Origin: Methylobacterium fujisawaense | GTDB taxonomy: Bacteria; Pseudomonadota; Alphaproteobacteria; Rhizobiales; Beijerinckiaceae | Assembly: GCF_014138435.1 (NCBI RefSeq) | Contig: NZ_JACJIM010000005.1 | Span: forward strand, 1 to 64,000 | Direction: 5' to 3' | Length of the DNA: 64,000 bases | Shown: positions 53,996 to 62,636 of the stretch, piece by piece | Layout of the letters: the number at the start of each line of letters is the position of its first letter | Position numbering within the stretch: the stretch's first letter is position 1 | Translations under genes and position numbers: made by a program | The notes under the pieces: generated by a model | Databases searched by the model: none | The model's input: the letters and a program-made list of their open reading frames with translations, nothing else | Told to the model about the DNA's origin: nothing

Positions 53996-54253
53996 TCAGC
54001 CATTCAGAGGTACGAAGAAGCAGATCACCCGCCCGCGGTACTGGCAGAGGTGGTAGCTCGCATCCTTGCTCGGTCGCGCCAGAGCCTCAGGGATAAAATA
54101 GCCGTGCGATCGGAAACCGCCGGGCACGATCTCCGCATCGTCGACCGGCGCGCAGTCCTCGTTTGAGCAGCACTCCTCAGGATACCAGGAGTGCGCGAGG
54201 TGGTTGAATGAGAGGGTGGTGAGGAGCGTCAGGACCAGCATGGGGCCTCGCAT
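53996..54253 (-). CDS. Small secreted cysteine-rich protein
   Basis: 85 residues from the ATG at 54253, with a signal peptide (LVLTLLTTLSFNHLAHS) followed by WYPEECCSNEDCAPVDDAEIV and a C-terminal CQYRGRVICFFVP. The cysteine pattern is regular and recalls small secreted proteins of Methylobacterium and Bradyrhizobium. Function is unknown. Confidence 0.65.
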   Translation of the reverse strand: MRGPMLVLTLLTTLSFNHLAHSWYPEECCSNEDCAPVDDAEIVPGGFRSHGYFIPEALARPSKDASYHLCQYRGRVICFFVPLNG

Positions 54254-54420
54254 CTCCACGGGGTTATGTGGATGGCGATCTCGCCTGCAAGACTTGTGAC
54301 GCTTTCATCTGGTCACCATCCGACCACGCCATCTGATGTTCCGGGCTCTGCGCAGTCAACTGCCCGATCCGCTCACGGGGCGGGGGAGCGTCCGATCTCA
54401 CCAGCGTGTGAGCTTAGCCG

Positions 54421-54555
54421 ATACGCAACTTGGCTCGCGGGCAGGATGGCGAGCGGCTCATCGAAGCCGCGCGTGAGGTTAGGGCCGGCGAGGATGAAGC
54501 CGACTTCGACGCCGCGGTGAAGCGGATCGCGAAGCCGAAGAAGGCTGAGGGCTAG
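54421..54555 (+). pseudogene. Possible remnant of a small gene
   Basis: One frame reads LARGQDGERLIEAAREVRAG and then EDEADFDAAVKRIAKPKKAEG to a TAG at 54553-54555. It has no good start codon (the frame opens at an ATA after a TAG) and may be the end of a decayed gene. The amphipathic, charge-rich sequence is the reason for listing it. Confidence 0.3.
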
Positions 54556-54731
54556 GACGAGTTAGGCTTAGGATCGCTCGGCTTAACGGTATCGAGCAGC
54601 CTGCGGGCCTCCTCAATGAGCCTTCGAGTGCGGGCTACCTCAGCCCTGACCTCTTGAGCCTGCCGCCAGCCTTCGCGGGCAAGAGCGCGACTACGGGCGA
54701 CGTTCGGGTCTTCCGACCGCTTCGGTGGCAT
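54552..54731 (-). CDS. Short hypothetical protein, 59 residues
   Basis: The minus strand gives an ATG at 54731 and a stop at 54552, with no interruption over 59 codons. The product is a charged helix (MPPKRSEDPNVARSRALARE, then WRQAQEVRAEVARTRRLIEE). It is too short for a usual length cut-off. It overlaps the plus-strand remnant at 54421-54555 by 4 bases. The family is unknown. Confidence 0.45.
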   Translation of the reverse strand: MPPKRSEDPNVARSRALAREGWRQAQEVRAEVARTRRLIEEARRLLDTVKPSDPKPNSS

Positions 54732-54844
54732 GCACTAAGCCGTGGCGATGGTAGCCCCCCGCTTAGGCCAACAAACTGCACACGGTTATGTTCGCAGGAG
54801 GCGAAGGCTCTCAGGACGTAAGTGCGAACGGTATAATCGCCAAC

Positions 54845-54880
54845 GAAAAAGCCCGCGCTGGAGAACCAGGCGGGCTTAGT
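54845..54880 (-). terminator. Terminator-like hairpin 1 of tandem set
   Basis: Read on the minus strand, AAGCCCGCC...GCGCGGGCTTTTTCG forms a GC-rich hairpin with a TTTTT tract. This is a standard intrinsic terminator form and faces the leftward prophage transcripts. Confidence 0.7.
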
Positions 54881-54957
54881 TGGGTCTCGGGAGGAGCATC
54901 GAGATTACGCCAACGAGGATCTTCCGCCTTAACACCCGGCAAAGTTCGTCGCGATCG

Positions 54958-55000
54958 CACGAAAAAGCCTGCGCCGGCGGACCGGGCGGGCCTTCCCAGA
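54958..55000 (-). terminator. Terminator-like hairpin 2 of tandem set
   Basis: On the minus strand, GGCCCGCCCGG...GCAGGCTTTTTCGTGCG gives an imperfect hairpin plus TTTTT. It shares the GGCTTTTTCG end with its neighbours. Confidence 0.6.
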
Positions 55001-55054
55001 TCCAAGCCTCAGGGGATGTGGGGCCGAATCTACGCGTATCGTACCGGGGCGGCG

Positions 55055-55132
55055 GGCACGAAAAAGCCCCGCGCGGCGGTGCCGGCGGGCACGAAAAAAC
55101 CGCCGCGGCCGGAGCCGGGCGGTTCGAGGTGA
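55055..55132 (-). terminator. Terminator-like hairpins 3 and 4 of tandem set
   Basis: Two adjacent minus-strand elements, ACCGCC...GGCGGTTTTTTCG and GCCCGCC...CGGGGCTTTTTCG, each with a T-run. They are the first such elements reached by transcripts leaving the prophage lysis genes to the right. Confidence 0.7.
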
Positions 55133-55202
55133 TCGCGCTGGGGGAATGCCGAGACCCGGCCTAAACGCGGGATCGCGGCGCGGTGTCAGTCGCCGATCCA
55201 GC

Positions 55203-55541
55203 TCACCGCCCCGCCAGCCCGATCTTCGCCAGCACGATCCCCCCGAAGGCCAGCAGCGCCGCCGAGGCCAGCCCCCAGCCGATCTTGCGCAGATCCCGCA
55301 CCTGCCCGGCGACCTCGGCCAGCCCCTTGGCGGCCTCGGCCTTCGCCCCGTCCACCGCCTTGTCGATCCGCCGCTCGATCTCGTCGCGCGCCACGAAGTG
55401 CTCGATGTCCCGCCGGTAGGCCACGCCCTCAAGCTTCTCGTCCATCCGGTCGAGCTTGCCCCCGAGCGCATCCATCTGCCGGCCGGTGGCCTCGACGCGC
55501 TCGATCAGGCGCCCGATCCATTCGGGCAGATGGTCGGCCAT
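55203..55541 (-). CDS. Prophage coiled-coil membrane protein (possible spanin/holin helper)
   Basis: 112 residues from the ATG at 55541 (GAAGGA 7-8 bases upstream; an ATG at 55610 is the longer choice). A coiled coil (about 5-70; IGRLIERVEATGRQMDALGGKLDRMDEKLEGV) leads to a C-terminal membrane helix (WGLASAALLAFGGIVLAKIG). It is the last gene of the leftward phage block and follows the 3TM holin. A role in lysis or membrane attachment is likely but not proven. Confidence 0.6.
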   Translation of the reverse strand: MADHLPEWIGRLIERVEATGRQMDALGGKLDRMDEKLEGVAYRRDIEHFVARDEIERRIDKAVDGAKAEAAKGLAEVAGQVRDLRKIGWGLASAALLAFGGIVLAKIGLAGR

Positions 55542-55635
55542 GGGTCCGGTCCTTCGCTCGCCACGGCCCGGCCGCGCCGTCCGGGCCCGGGGCGGTGTCT
55601 CGTCCGTCATCGGGGCGCACCCGCGGTTCCGGTGT

Positions 55636-56046
55636 TCACCCCTTCGGCCCGAGCACCTGCGGCACGATCTTGTCGACCGAGCGGGCCAGCATGTAGGCGC
55701 CGATCCCTACGGTGAGCAGCGACCACAGCTCCGCCGGCACGCCCTTGAGCGCCGCCACCACCTCGACCTGCAGGCCGAGCATCGGCGCCACTACGCCCAC
55801 CCAGGTGATCATCGCCAGCGCCCAGAGCACGGTGATCGGCCGGGCGTTGCGGGCGAGCGGGCTCTCGGACCCCGCATCGGCCTTCATCACCTCGGCCATG
55901 GCCCGGCCGAGATCGTCCTGCTGCTCGATCAGGGCCTTCTGCAGCTCCAGCTGGACCTGGAGCCGCTGGCCCTCGTCGGGCAGCACCTTCTGGAGGATCG
56001 GACCGAGCGCGCCGAGCAGCGCCGGCAGGAGGGCGAGGAACCCCAT
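55636..56046 (-). CDS. Phage 3TM holin
   Basis: 136 residues from the ATG at 56046. It has an N-terminal hydrophobic segment (MGFLALLPALLGALGPILQKV), a charged middle and two C-terminal membrane helices (ITVLWALAMITWVGVVAPMLG; ELWSLLTVGIGAYMLARSV), the pattern of the 3TM holin family. It lies directly after the endolysin gene. It should form pores that release the endolysin. Confidence 0.8.
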   Translation of the reverse strand: MGFLALLPALLGALGPILQKVLPDEGQRLQVQLELQKALIEQQDDLGRAMAEVMKADAGSESPLARNARPITVLWALAMITWVGVVAPMLGLQVEVVAALKGVPAELWSLLTVGIGAYMLARSVDKIVPQVLGPKG

Positions 56047-56048
56047 GG

Positions 56049-56714
56049 TCAGGCCCCCTTCTGCATGTTGCGGCGGACGGCCTCGCGCAGGCGCGGCCAC
56101 CAGGCGGTCGTTGGCGGGGCCGGGGCGGCCGGCGGCGCCGCGGCGGCGCACGCCGCCCGGAGGCAGGCGAGGAAGACGGCGTGATAGCCCGCGATCCGCG
56201 CGCCGTTCCGCGCGCCGTCGCCGTTGACGATGGCCCGCGCACCCTCCGGATCGTCGGTGCCGCCGTCGAAGTAGCGCGCGAGGGTATGGCCGGGGCGGAA
56301 CAGGCCGTCGCGCGCGCCGACGATCAGGATCGCCGCGCTCGTCTCCGGCACGAGCGCCAGGTCCGGATCGCCGACGAGGTCGAGGCCGAGCCGCCGGCCG
56401 AACCGCCGGTAATTGTCGAGCCAGGTGAGCTGGCTGGCGCCGCGGCCGTAATAGACCCGGCCGTCCACCGGCACGCCGTAGGGATGCCCGCGCCCGAGAC
56501 CGGCCTCGCGGATCGACAGGTTCAGCCGGCATTCGTGCCAGGCGGTGGCCAGGGTGTAGGCGACGTGGCGGAGATCGCCGGGCCAGCCCAGGCGCTCCCA
56601 GGCGTCGAGGAGGCCGGTCAGCCCGTCGACCTCGGTCTGCGCGAGGGTGGCGCCGAGCAACCCCGTCGCGCGCAGCCGCGCGAAGAAGGTCGCCCGCACG
56701 AGGGGAGCGGTCAT
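56049..56714 (-). CDS. Phage endolysin, GH19 chitinase-like
   Basis: 221 residues. It has a chitinase class I/lysozyme-like core with 'VAYTLATAWHECRL' (catalytic-type Glu) and 'YYGRGASQLTWLDNYRRFG', followed by an alanine- and proline-rich tail. Such enzymes cut peptidoglycan during lysis. The gene is followed by the holin gene with 2 bases between them, and preceded by tail genes. Confidence 0.82.
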   Translation of the reverse strand: MTAPLVRATFFARLRATGLLGATLAQTEVDGLTGLLDAWERLGWPGDLRHVAYTLATAWHECRLNLSIREAGLGRGHPYGVPVDGRVYYGRGASQLTWLDNYRRFGRRLGLDLVGDPDLALVPETSAAILIVGARDGLFRPGHTLARYFDGGTDDPEGARAIVNGDGARNGARIAGYHAVFLACLRAACAAAAPPAAPAPPTTAWWPRLREAVRRNMQKGA

Positions 56715-56769
56715 GTCGGCCTCACGGGGGTCCGGGTGGAGAGGGAGCGGCGCCGAATCGGCACCGCGG

Positions 56770-57513
56770 CTACGTCAGGGCGAGGCTGACGCCCGCCTTG
56801 TTCGCGGCCTTGAGGGCGGTGGCGTCGGTGCGGCCCTGCGCCCCGGAGAAGCCGACCGCGATGCCGGCGCCGAAGGACAGGCCGAGAGCGCCGAAGGGCA
56901 CGACGAGCGTGCCGCCGGGGGGCACCATCGCCTCCCAGGCCGCCGCATCCGTGCCCAGGCTCGGCGGCGCGGCGGTGTCGAACAGCTTCACCCAGATTGG
57001 GGCCGTGTCGCCGTTCCAGGCCGTGAGCGTGAGCACGCGGCCGGGGGCGCCCTTGACGAGCTGGCCGGCGGCCGCCGCGGACGCGGCGTAGACGGTGCGG
57101 GCGATCGCCCCGCCCTCGCCCGGGGCCTGCGCCACCAGCGCCACCGGGATCGGCGTGCCGGCCGCGACGCCCTGGACCGAGACCACGTCGGGGCTCGCGC
57201 GTCCGGCGGTGCCGAACGCCGGCTGCCGGGCCGCGATCGCCGCCCCCGCCGGCAGGACGGCGGTGCCGTCGTCGTAGAGGACGAGCAGCGTGTCCGACGC
57301 CGCCATCTCGGTGGTGTCGACCGCCAGCGTCAGCACGGAGCCGTCGAGGGCGGTGTAGCCGCAGCCCGGCTTGCCGGCGGCGTAGAGGAGCGCCGACCGG
57401 CTGAGGTCGATCACGGCGAGCAACGCCCGCACGTCGAAGCCGGCCACGCCCGAGAAGTCGAGGGTGCGCTGCGCGGGCGCGAAGGCGACGCCGCCGAACA
57501 GGGGTCTCTTCAT
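56770..57513 (-). CDS. Prophage tail-associated protein, unknown
   Basis: 247 residues, beta-rich and low in charge (SGVAGFDVRALLAVIDLSRSALLYAAG, TLVVPFGALGLSFGAGIAVGFSGAQG). It lies in the tail-fibre region before the lysis genes. Its function is not recognised; it could be a fibre or capsid-decorating protein. Confidence 0.6.
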   Translation of the reverse strand: MKRPLFGGVAFAPAQRTLDFSGVAGFDVRALLAVIDLSRSALLYAAGKPGCGYTALDGSVLTLAVDTTEMAASDTLLVLYDDGTAVLPAGAAIAARQPAFGTAGRASPDVVSVQGVAAGTPIPVALVAQAPGEGGAIARTVYAASAAAAGQLVKGAPGRVLTLTAWNGDTAPIWVKLFDTAAPPSLGTDAAAWEAMVPPGGTLVVPFGALGLSFGAGIAVGFSGAQGRTDATALKAANKAGVSLALT

Positions 57514-57520
57514 CGGGGCC

Positions 57521-57784
57521 TCAACCGAACAGGAGCGCGTCGACGAAGGCCTGCGCGTCCGCCGCGCGCAGGGTCTCGCCGGCGCTGGCGTCGAGCGCGT
57601 CCGACAGCAGGCGCAGCGTGTTGCGGCTTCCGTCGACCCCGTCGCGGATCGCGGCGAGCGCCTCGGTCACGGTGCCGGTCGAGAACGGCAGAACCACCTC
57701 GACCGTGTAGGGGATCACCGACTCGATCACCCGCCCGGCGAAGCGCTGGGCGAGGTCGGCTTCCCGGATCGTCTCCACGGTCAT
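57521..57784 (-). CDS. Small prophage protein, unknown
   Basis: 87 residues (MTVETIREADLAQRFAGRVI, VTEALAAIRDGVDGSRNTLR). It lies 4 bases downstream of the 116-residue protein gene and 7 bases upstream of the 247-residue protein gene, in the same direction. Nothing in it indicates a function. Confidence 0.6.
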   Translation of the reverse strand: MTVETIREADLAQRFAGRVIESVIPYTVEVVLPFSTGTVTEALAAIRDGVDGSRNTLRLLSDALDASAGETLRAADAQAFVDALLFG

Positions 57785-57788
57785 CGGC

Positions 57789-58139
57789 TCAGTCCAGCAG
57801 TTCGAGGGTGCCGAGCAGGACGGTGCGGCCGGTGCCGTCGCCCTCCCGGATCCGCACGACCACCGGCATCGCGGCCCGTGGGGCGGCGCCGGCGAGGTCG
57901 GCTTGGCTCAGCGGGAACCGCAGGACGCCGTCGGCATCCGTCGCGAGGCCGCCGCCGGCCTCCGTGGTCAGCGCGCGCGGGCGGCCGGGCAGGCCGACGC
58001 TCCAGGCGATCACCTGCCCACCCGCGGGCAGCGGGACGATCTGCCCGGACGCGACGTCGAGGCCCCGCAGGATCAGGCCGAGCGGCGCGGCGTCGGCCCG
58101 CGCCATCCGCCACGCATAGGTGAGCGGCGCCGGGCTCAC
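57789..58139 (-). CDS. Small prophage tail protein, unknown
   Basis: 116 residues from a GTG at 58139, which overlaps the stop of the coiled-coil gene upstream (GTGA). It reads TYAWRMARADAAPLGLILRG and ends MPVVVRIREGDGTGRTVLLG, and is probably a small beta-rich tail protein. The long open frame beyond 58139 is a shadow of the tail fibre gene. Confidence 0.6.
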   Translation of the reverse strand: MSPAPLTYAWRMARADAAPLGLILRGLDVASGQIVPLPAGGQVIAWSVGLPGRPRALTTEAGGGLATDADGVLRFPLSQADLAGAAPRAAMPVVVRIREGDGTGRTVLLGTLELLD

Positions 58140-58357
58140 GGGGCGCTCTCGGCCGGGACCGCGGTGGCGTCGGCCCGGTCGGGGGCCGACGGCTTCGCGG
58201 CGGCGAGCTCGGCCTCCAGGGCGTCGATCCGCGCCTGCGCCTCGGCGAGCAGCCGGTCGCGCCGCTCCAGGGCGCAGGCGAGGGCGAAGTTCTGCGCGGT
58301 CAGGGTCCCGAGATGCAGCGCGACGTGCTGCTCGGCCGTCTCGATCAGCTGGGCCAT
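58136..58357 (-). CDS. Small coiled-coil prophage protein
   Basis: 73 residues; two helices (IETAEQHVALHLGTLTAQNF, ALERRDRLLAEAQARIDALE) and an alanine-rich tail. It is placed between the tail fibre gene and the next small gene, overlapping the latter by 4 bases. It may be a tail fibre assembly factor, which is a guess from position. Confidence 0.55.
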   Translation of the reverse strand: MAQLIETAEQHVALHLGTLTAQNFALACALERRDRLLAEAQARIDALEAELAAAKPSAPDRADATAVPAESAP

Positions 58358-58396
58358 GGCGAATCTCCGGTTCGGCGCGGCGGGGGTGTCGGGGGC

Positions 58397-60493
58397 TCAG
58401 TTCGGGACGCGCAGGGCCCGGTAGCCGGCGCCGGCGCTGTCGGGGGCGCCGTAGGTGACCGGCCGGGCGCCGCTGCCGTCGGCGTTGACCTTGAACAGGC
58501 CGGCGGCGGCCTGGAGCGCGACCGACCCGGCCGTGTCGACGACGTTGACGCCGCTGCCCCGGTGGGGCGACAGCACGAGGTCGCCCAGGGGACTGAGCTG
58601 GATCAGGCCCGCGCGGCCCGCGCCGCCCGGGCCGATCGCCCGGAGGTTGATCGGCTGGGACCCGGCATTCGGGGTCCTGGCGGTCGCGCCGATGTCCAGG
58701 GCGACCTGGGCGGCGCCGTCGTTGGTGACGAGCACGGTCTTCCAGGGGATCCCCCGGTTGATGCCGATCTGATCGACCTCGATCACGGTGCAGATCGCCA
58801 GGCCGTTGGTGTCGCTGTCGCCGATGAAGTACAGGCCGCGCACTGGCACGTTGACGTCCGACCCGTCCTTCTGCCTCCGGATGTTGAAGTCCAGTTCGAT
58901 CCCGTAGGCGATCACGTTGGTGAAGCCCCACGGATCGACGTGGTGCGCGCAGTTCGACACCAGGGTGTTCGCGCCCCAGATCGACGCGGCGCCCGGTGGC
59001 TGACCGTTCGCGCCGGCGAAGGCCCCGCCGAACAGGCCGACGCCGCCCTGGCTGCTCGACGACGTGCGTGCGTATCCGGCGACGCCGACGCTGTGATTGC
59101 CGGCGTCGCTCGCCGCGGGCACCTCCACCGCCCCGACGACGGCCTCGGTGACCCCGTAAAGGTTCGAGCCGAACTGCGCGTCCGCGGGGTAGTCGTTCAC
59201 GGCGACCCGGAAGGTGTCGTGGAGGCGCCGGTAGCCCGACCAGGCCGGCCCGGGATCCGCGACCGAGGGCTGGCCGCCCAGGGCGAGGTCGAGGGGCCGG
59301 ACGGACGCCCAGTAGGCGCCGTCCCGGGAGCGGAAGCCCTGTCCCGCGGGCGGCGGCGTGGCGACGCGCAGGTAATCGCCGCCCCGGCCGTCTCCCGCCT
59401 GCATGCGCCCGCGCAGGGCCAGGGTCGTGACCTGGGCGGGGATCGTCGCCGCGGCGGCGTCGCCCCGGCTGGCGAAGGTGAGGCAGAGCGGGGTCTGCAC
59501 GGCGCTCTCCAGGGCGGCCACGCGGACGGCGAGGTGGCCGCTCTCCAGCGCGGTGAGGCGCGCCAGGGCGTCGGCCGCGAGCGGCGCGAACACGCTCGCG
59601 TTCGACACGTCGTCGAGCTGCAGCACCTCGATGTCGGTGACCGGATCCGGGCCGAACACGCGGACGAACGGCCGGGCGTACCGGGCCGCGCGGGGGGCGA
59701 CGACCAGCGTGCCGGCGCCCGCCTGCCGCCCCAGGGTGGTCTGCCGCTCGACGCGGCCGGACGCGACCGTCGTCCCCTTCAGATCGGCCACGGCCGTGAA
59801 CGACGATCCCGCGCCGTCCGGCAGCCGGTTGCCCGCCTGGTCGAACCACGCGATCCCCAGCCGGATCGCGTCGTTGGCCGGATCCGCCGCGTCGGCCCGG
59901 CGCTGCACCACCCACCGGGCGCGGTAGACGCGGCCGGGCTCGATCGCGACCCGCCTGCGCGTGGCGACGAGGCCGGGCCCGGTCAGGCGCGCCACCGCGC
60001 CGTTGTCCCCGAACGCGCGCAGCGTCGCCGGCAAGGCCGGCAGGGCCGAGCCGTCGCCCTGAAGCTCCGCCACGGTCGCCGCGAAGGCGAAGGCCCATCC
60101 GGCCTCCCCGACGCGCGCGGTGTCGGCGACGCCGTCGGCGCGGTAGCGCTCGATCAGCGCGCCCAGGGCCGTGTCGCTCGCGGCCCGGGCCCGGCCCTCG
60201 GCGACGACCGCCGCCGTCCGGTCCTGCTGCTCCCGGGCGATGGCGTCGCCCCGCGCCCGTCCCTCGGCGACGACGGCGGCCTGGCGAAGCTGGCCCTCAG
60301 CCGCCATTGCCGCCGCCACGGCCGCCGCGATGGCGCCGTCGCGGGCGCGTCCCTCGGCGGCGAGGCCGGCGACGCGCGCCGCCTGCTCGTCCGCGAGGGC
60401 CGCGACCAGGCCGTCGAGGAGGTCGAACGCGTCGCCGATGCGCGCGACGTTGGCGGCCGGCGTCGCGCCGAGCGAGGGCTTCGGAAGAGCCAT
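58397..60493 (-). CDS. Prophage tail fibre-like protein
   Basis: 698 residues. The N-terminal part (about 35-115) has heptad-like alanine-rich repeats with the unit VVAEGRARxxA (AAEGRARDGAIAAAVAAAMA, VVAEGRARGDAIAREQQDRT). The C-terminal part is beta-rich and glycine-rich (GGVGLFGGAFAGANGQ, PLGDLVLSPHRGSGVNV). This layout matches phage tail fibres, where repeats form the shaft and the C-terminus meets the host. It is the largest gene in the tail region. Confidence 0.75.
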   Translation of the reverse strand: MALPKPSLGATPAANVARIGDAFDLLDGLVAALADEQAARVAGLAAEGRARDGAIAAAVAAAMAAEGQLRQAAVVAEGRARGDAIAREQQDRTAAVVAEGRARAASDTALGALIERYRADGVADTARVGEAGWAFAFAATVAELQGDGSALPALPATLRAFGDNGAVARLTGPGLVATRRRVAIEPGRVYRARWVVQRRADAADPANDAIRLGIAWFDQAGNRLPDGAGSSFTAVADLKGTTVASGRVERQTTLGRQAGAGTLVVAPRAARYARPFVRVFGPDPVTDIEVLQLDDVSNASVFAPLAADALARLTALESGHLAVRVAALESAVQTPLCLTFASRGDAAAATIPAQVTTLALRGRMQAGDGRGGDYLRVATPPPAGQGFRSRDGAYWASVRPLDLALGGQPSVADPGPAWSGYRRLHDTFRVAVNDYPADAQFGSNLYGVTEAVVGAVEVPAASDAGNHSVGVAGYARTSSSSQGGVGLFGGAFAGANGQPPGAASIWGANTLVSNCAHHVDPWGFTNVIAYGIELDFNIRRQKDGSDVNVPVRGLYFIGDSDTNGLAICTVIEVDQIGINRGIPWKTVLVTNDGAAQVALDIGATARTPNAGSQPINLRAIGPGGAGRAGLIQLSPLGDLVLSPHRGSGVNVVDTAGSVALQAAAGLFKVNADGSGARPVTYGAPDSAGAGYRALRVPN

Positions 60494-60517
60494 GCCGGTC
60501 CCGGAGTGCTGAGGGGG

Positions 60518-61192
60518 TCAGAAGGCTTCGACGAGGTCGAGGGTCACGGTCCCGTACCGGGACAGCTGCAGGTCCAGGGCGCCGGTATCGTCGCTCGCGA
60601 ACCGCATCGTGCCGACCGGGGCGCCGAACGCGATCGGCGTGCCGGCGGGCAGGTCCGCGCGCAGCCACGGCCGGATCGCCACCCCGACGCCGCCGGGGAT
60701 CGCCAGGCCGGTCGCCGGATCGGCCGGGTCGGCGGTGGTCAGGCCGACGATGACGTGCAGGCGGCCGCCGATCGAGAAGATCATCCCGGGCGCCAGGAGG
60801 CCGCCCCGGTCGCGCCGGATCGCGATGGCGGCGGCGTTCGCGGCCGCGTCCAGCATCAGGCTGAAGGCCAGCGGCGGCTGTGCGAGGCCGGGGGTCCGGT
60901 CGGTGACCGCGCCGCCCACCACCGGCTCGATCGGCCAGGGCGCCCGCGGCCGCTCGTAGGGGCCGACGGACCAGAGCTGGGAGCGGCCGAGGGCCACGAC
61001 CCGGCGCAGGGCGCGAATCCGGTCGTTGCCGAAGGCCGGGATCGTCAGCGCCGCCTTCCACCGGGCGGTGGGCGAGGCGACGAGCACCTCGTTGCCCTCG
61101 AAGCTCTGGCCGCCGGATCGGGTGCCGCCGCGCAGGGACCAGTCCTCGGCGGACGGCACCAGGATGTTGGGCCACGGCAGGGGCGCCGCCAT
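60518..61192 (-). CDS. Prophage tail protein, unknown
   Basis: 224 residues. The sequence (SPTARWKAALTIPAFGNDRI, RGGLLAPGMIFSIGGRLHVI) is beta-rich and lies between tail tip and tail fibre. It is 7 bases from the tail tip gene. Family not recognised. Confidence 0.6.
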   Translation of the reverse strand: MAAPLPWPNILVPSAEDWSLRGGTRSGGQSFEGNEVLVASPTARWKAALTIPAFGNDRIRALRRVVALGRSQLWSVGPYERPRAPWPIEPVVGGAVTDRTPGLAQPPLAFSLMLDAAANAAAIAIRRDRGGLLAPGMIFSIGGRLHVIVGLTTADPADPATGLAIPGGVGVAIRPWLRADLPAGTPIAFGAPVGTMRFASDDTGALDLQLSRYGTVTLDLVEAF

Positions 61193-61199
61193 GCCGGCC

Positions 61200-62636
61200 T
61201 CAGGTCGCCGTGTCGGGCAGGGGCGGCCGGGCCCCTTCCTCGGCCGGAGCCCAGGCGTAGGCGGCGGCGTCGAGGGCGACGAGGTCGAGCTTGACGCCGG
61301 TCAGCGCGTTGCCCGCCATCGCCAGCGTGCCGCGCATCACCGCGAAGGTCGTGTCGATGCCGAAGGACGGCAGGACCAGCCGCACGGTCGGCGCGCCGTA
61401 GGCCGGCAGTCCGGCGGGCGAGAGCCGCAGGCCGGAGAGCCGGAAGCGCGGGTTGCCCTTCGCCATGGCGATCTTGGCGAGCCGGCGGGACTGGCTGTGC
61501 GAGGGCGCGCGGATGAAGCTGCGCTCGGTCTCGATCACGCCCTGGACCGCCTGGGCCGCTCGGTCGTCCCACGGGTCGCCCTCGGTGGGCTGATAATCGT
61601 GCCACGGGTCGGTGTAGGTGTGCTTGATCCGCGTGAAGGTGTTGTAGGCCTCGTCGCCCTCCTCGAGCTGGTCCCAGCCGAGGATCATGCGCTCGGTGAT
61701 GGTGACGGTCGGCGGCTGCCAGCGCCCGCCGCGCACCGCCACCCGGCCGTCGGCATCCTCGTAGATCTCGCCGTCGCAGGCCGCGAGCAGCCGGCCGAGC
61801 ACGTCGGAGCGCGGCTCGGTGTAGTCGTAGCTGCCCCAGGACCGGTAGCGCGGCTCGGTCGTCGCGCCGTTCGGGTCCGGGACGACCAGGGCTACCGGCT
61901 CGTCGCAGACGTCGGCGAGGGCGATGAAGCTCGGCAGGTCGATCTCGTCGCGGGCGAGGCCGTAGCCGCTGTCGTGCATCAGGTAGTCGAGCAGCAGCAG
62001 CGCGGCGTTGTCGGTGTAGGCGTACCCGCCGGTGCGCGGGTCGTAGGACGGCGCGCCGGCCACCAGCAGCCGGACGTCCGGCGCGCCCTCGGGGAAGATC
62101 TGGCTGCCCTTCTTGAGCGGCGTGGCGACGACGACGCTGTAGCACAGCCCCTTGAGCCGCATGGCGTCGGTCCAGTACGGCAGCTTCAGCAGGGCGGCCG
62201 AGGCCGGCTGGTCCTCGGTGCCGGCATGGCCCTCGATCACGACCTTGCCCTGGTAGACGCTGTCCGGGACGAAGCCGCCGGAGCCGGCCCCGAGGCCGGT
62301 CTTCACGTCCCCGAACCAGTATTGCAGGATCTGCACCGGCCCGACGCAATGCACGGCGCCGCGGTACAGGACCGTGTTGGTGTCGTTGAACTTCAGCGTC
62401 TCCAGCGCGAAGATCACGCCGCCGAGCTTGGCCTGGCCGAGGACCCGGCGGCGGGGCGCCACCGCCTGCCGGACGGTGACCTGGTGGTCGGCCCGCTTGT
62501 CTGAGCCGAGCAGGGCCTGGACGCCGTATTGCAGGGCCACGGTGCCGACCGTCACGACCGCGTAGCCGACGACGAGTTCCGCGGTGGCGCCGAGCGCCAG
62601 CTCGCCGATCAGGGCGGCGCCGATCGCGGCCGGCAT
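61200..62636 (-). CDS. Phage tail tip / host-specificity protein J-like
   Basis: 478 residues from the ATG at 62636, overlapping the stop of the upstream gene by 3 bases. An N-terminal hydrophobic stretch (AIGAALIGELALGATAELVVGYAVV) is followed by a tail-tip-like body (LETLKFNDTNTVLYRGAVHCVGPVQ, RSDVLGRLLAACDGEIYEDADG). The layout resembles short J-like tail tip proteins. Read against the flow of tape measure, tail proteins and fibre, the position supports this call. Confidence 0.65.
   Translation of the reverse strand: MPAAIGAALIGELALGATAELVVGYAVVTVGTVALQYGVQALLGSDKRADHQVTVRQAVAPRRRVLGQAKLGGVIFALETLKFNDTNTVLYRGAVHCVGPVQILQYWFGDVKTGLGAGSGGFVPDSVYQGKVVIEGHAGTEDQPASAALLKLPYWTDAMRLKGLCYSVVVATPLKKGSQIFPEGAPDVRLLVAGAPSYDPRTGGYAYTDNAALLLLDYLMHDSGYGLARDEIDLPSFIALADVCDEPVALVVPDPNGATTEPRYRSWGSYDYTEPRSDVLGRLLAACDGEIYEDADGRVAVRGGRWQPPTVTITERMILGWDQLEEGDEAYNTFTRIKHTYTDPWHDYQPTEGDPWDDRAAQAVQGVIETERSFIRAPSHSQSRRLAKIAMAKGNPRFRLSGLRLSPAGLPAYGAPTVRLVLPSFGIDTTFAVMRGTLAMAGNALTGVKLDLVALDAAAYAWAPAEEGARPPLPDTAT

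Larger units (their letters stand above)
54732..55202. other. Non-coding spacer with terminator array
   Basis: About 470 bases between the prophage lysis genes and the small genes to the left. It contains no supported gene apart from the terminator-like repeats listed separately. Confidence 0.6.

Noticed and set aside
58313..61294. 993-codon plus-strand frame across the tail fibre genes
   Set aside because: Antisense shadow; rich in Gly, Arg and Asp with no recognisable domain, and it crosses several genes.
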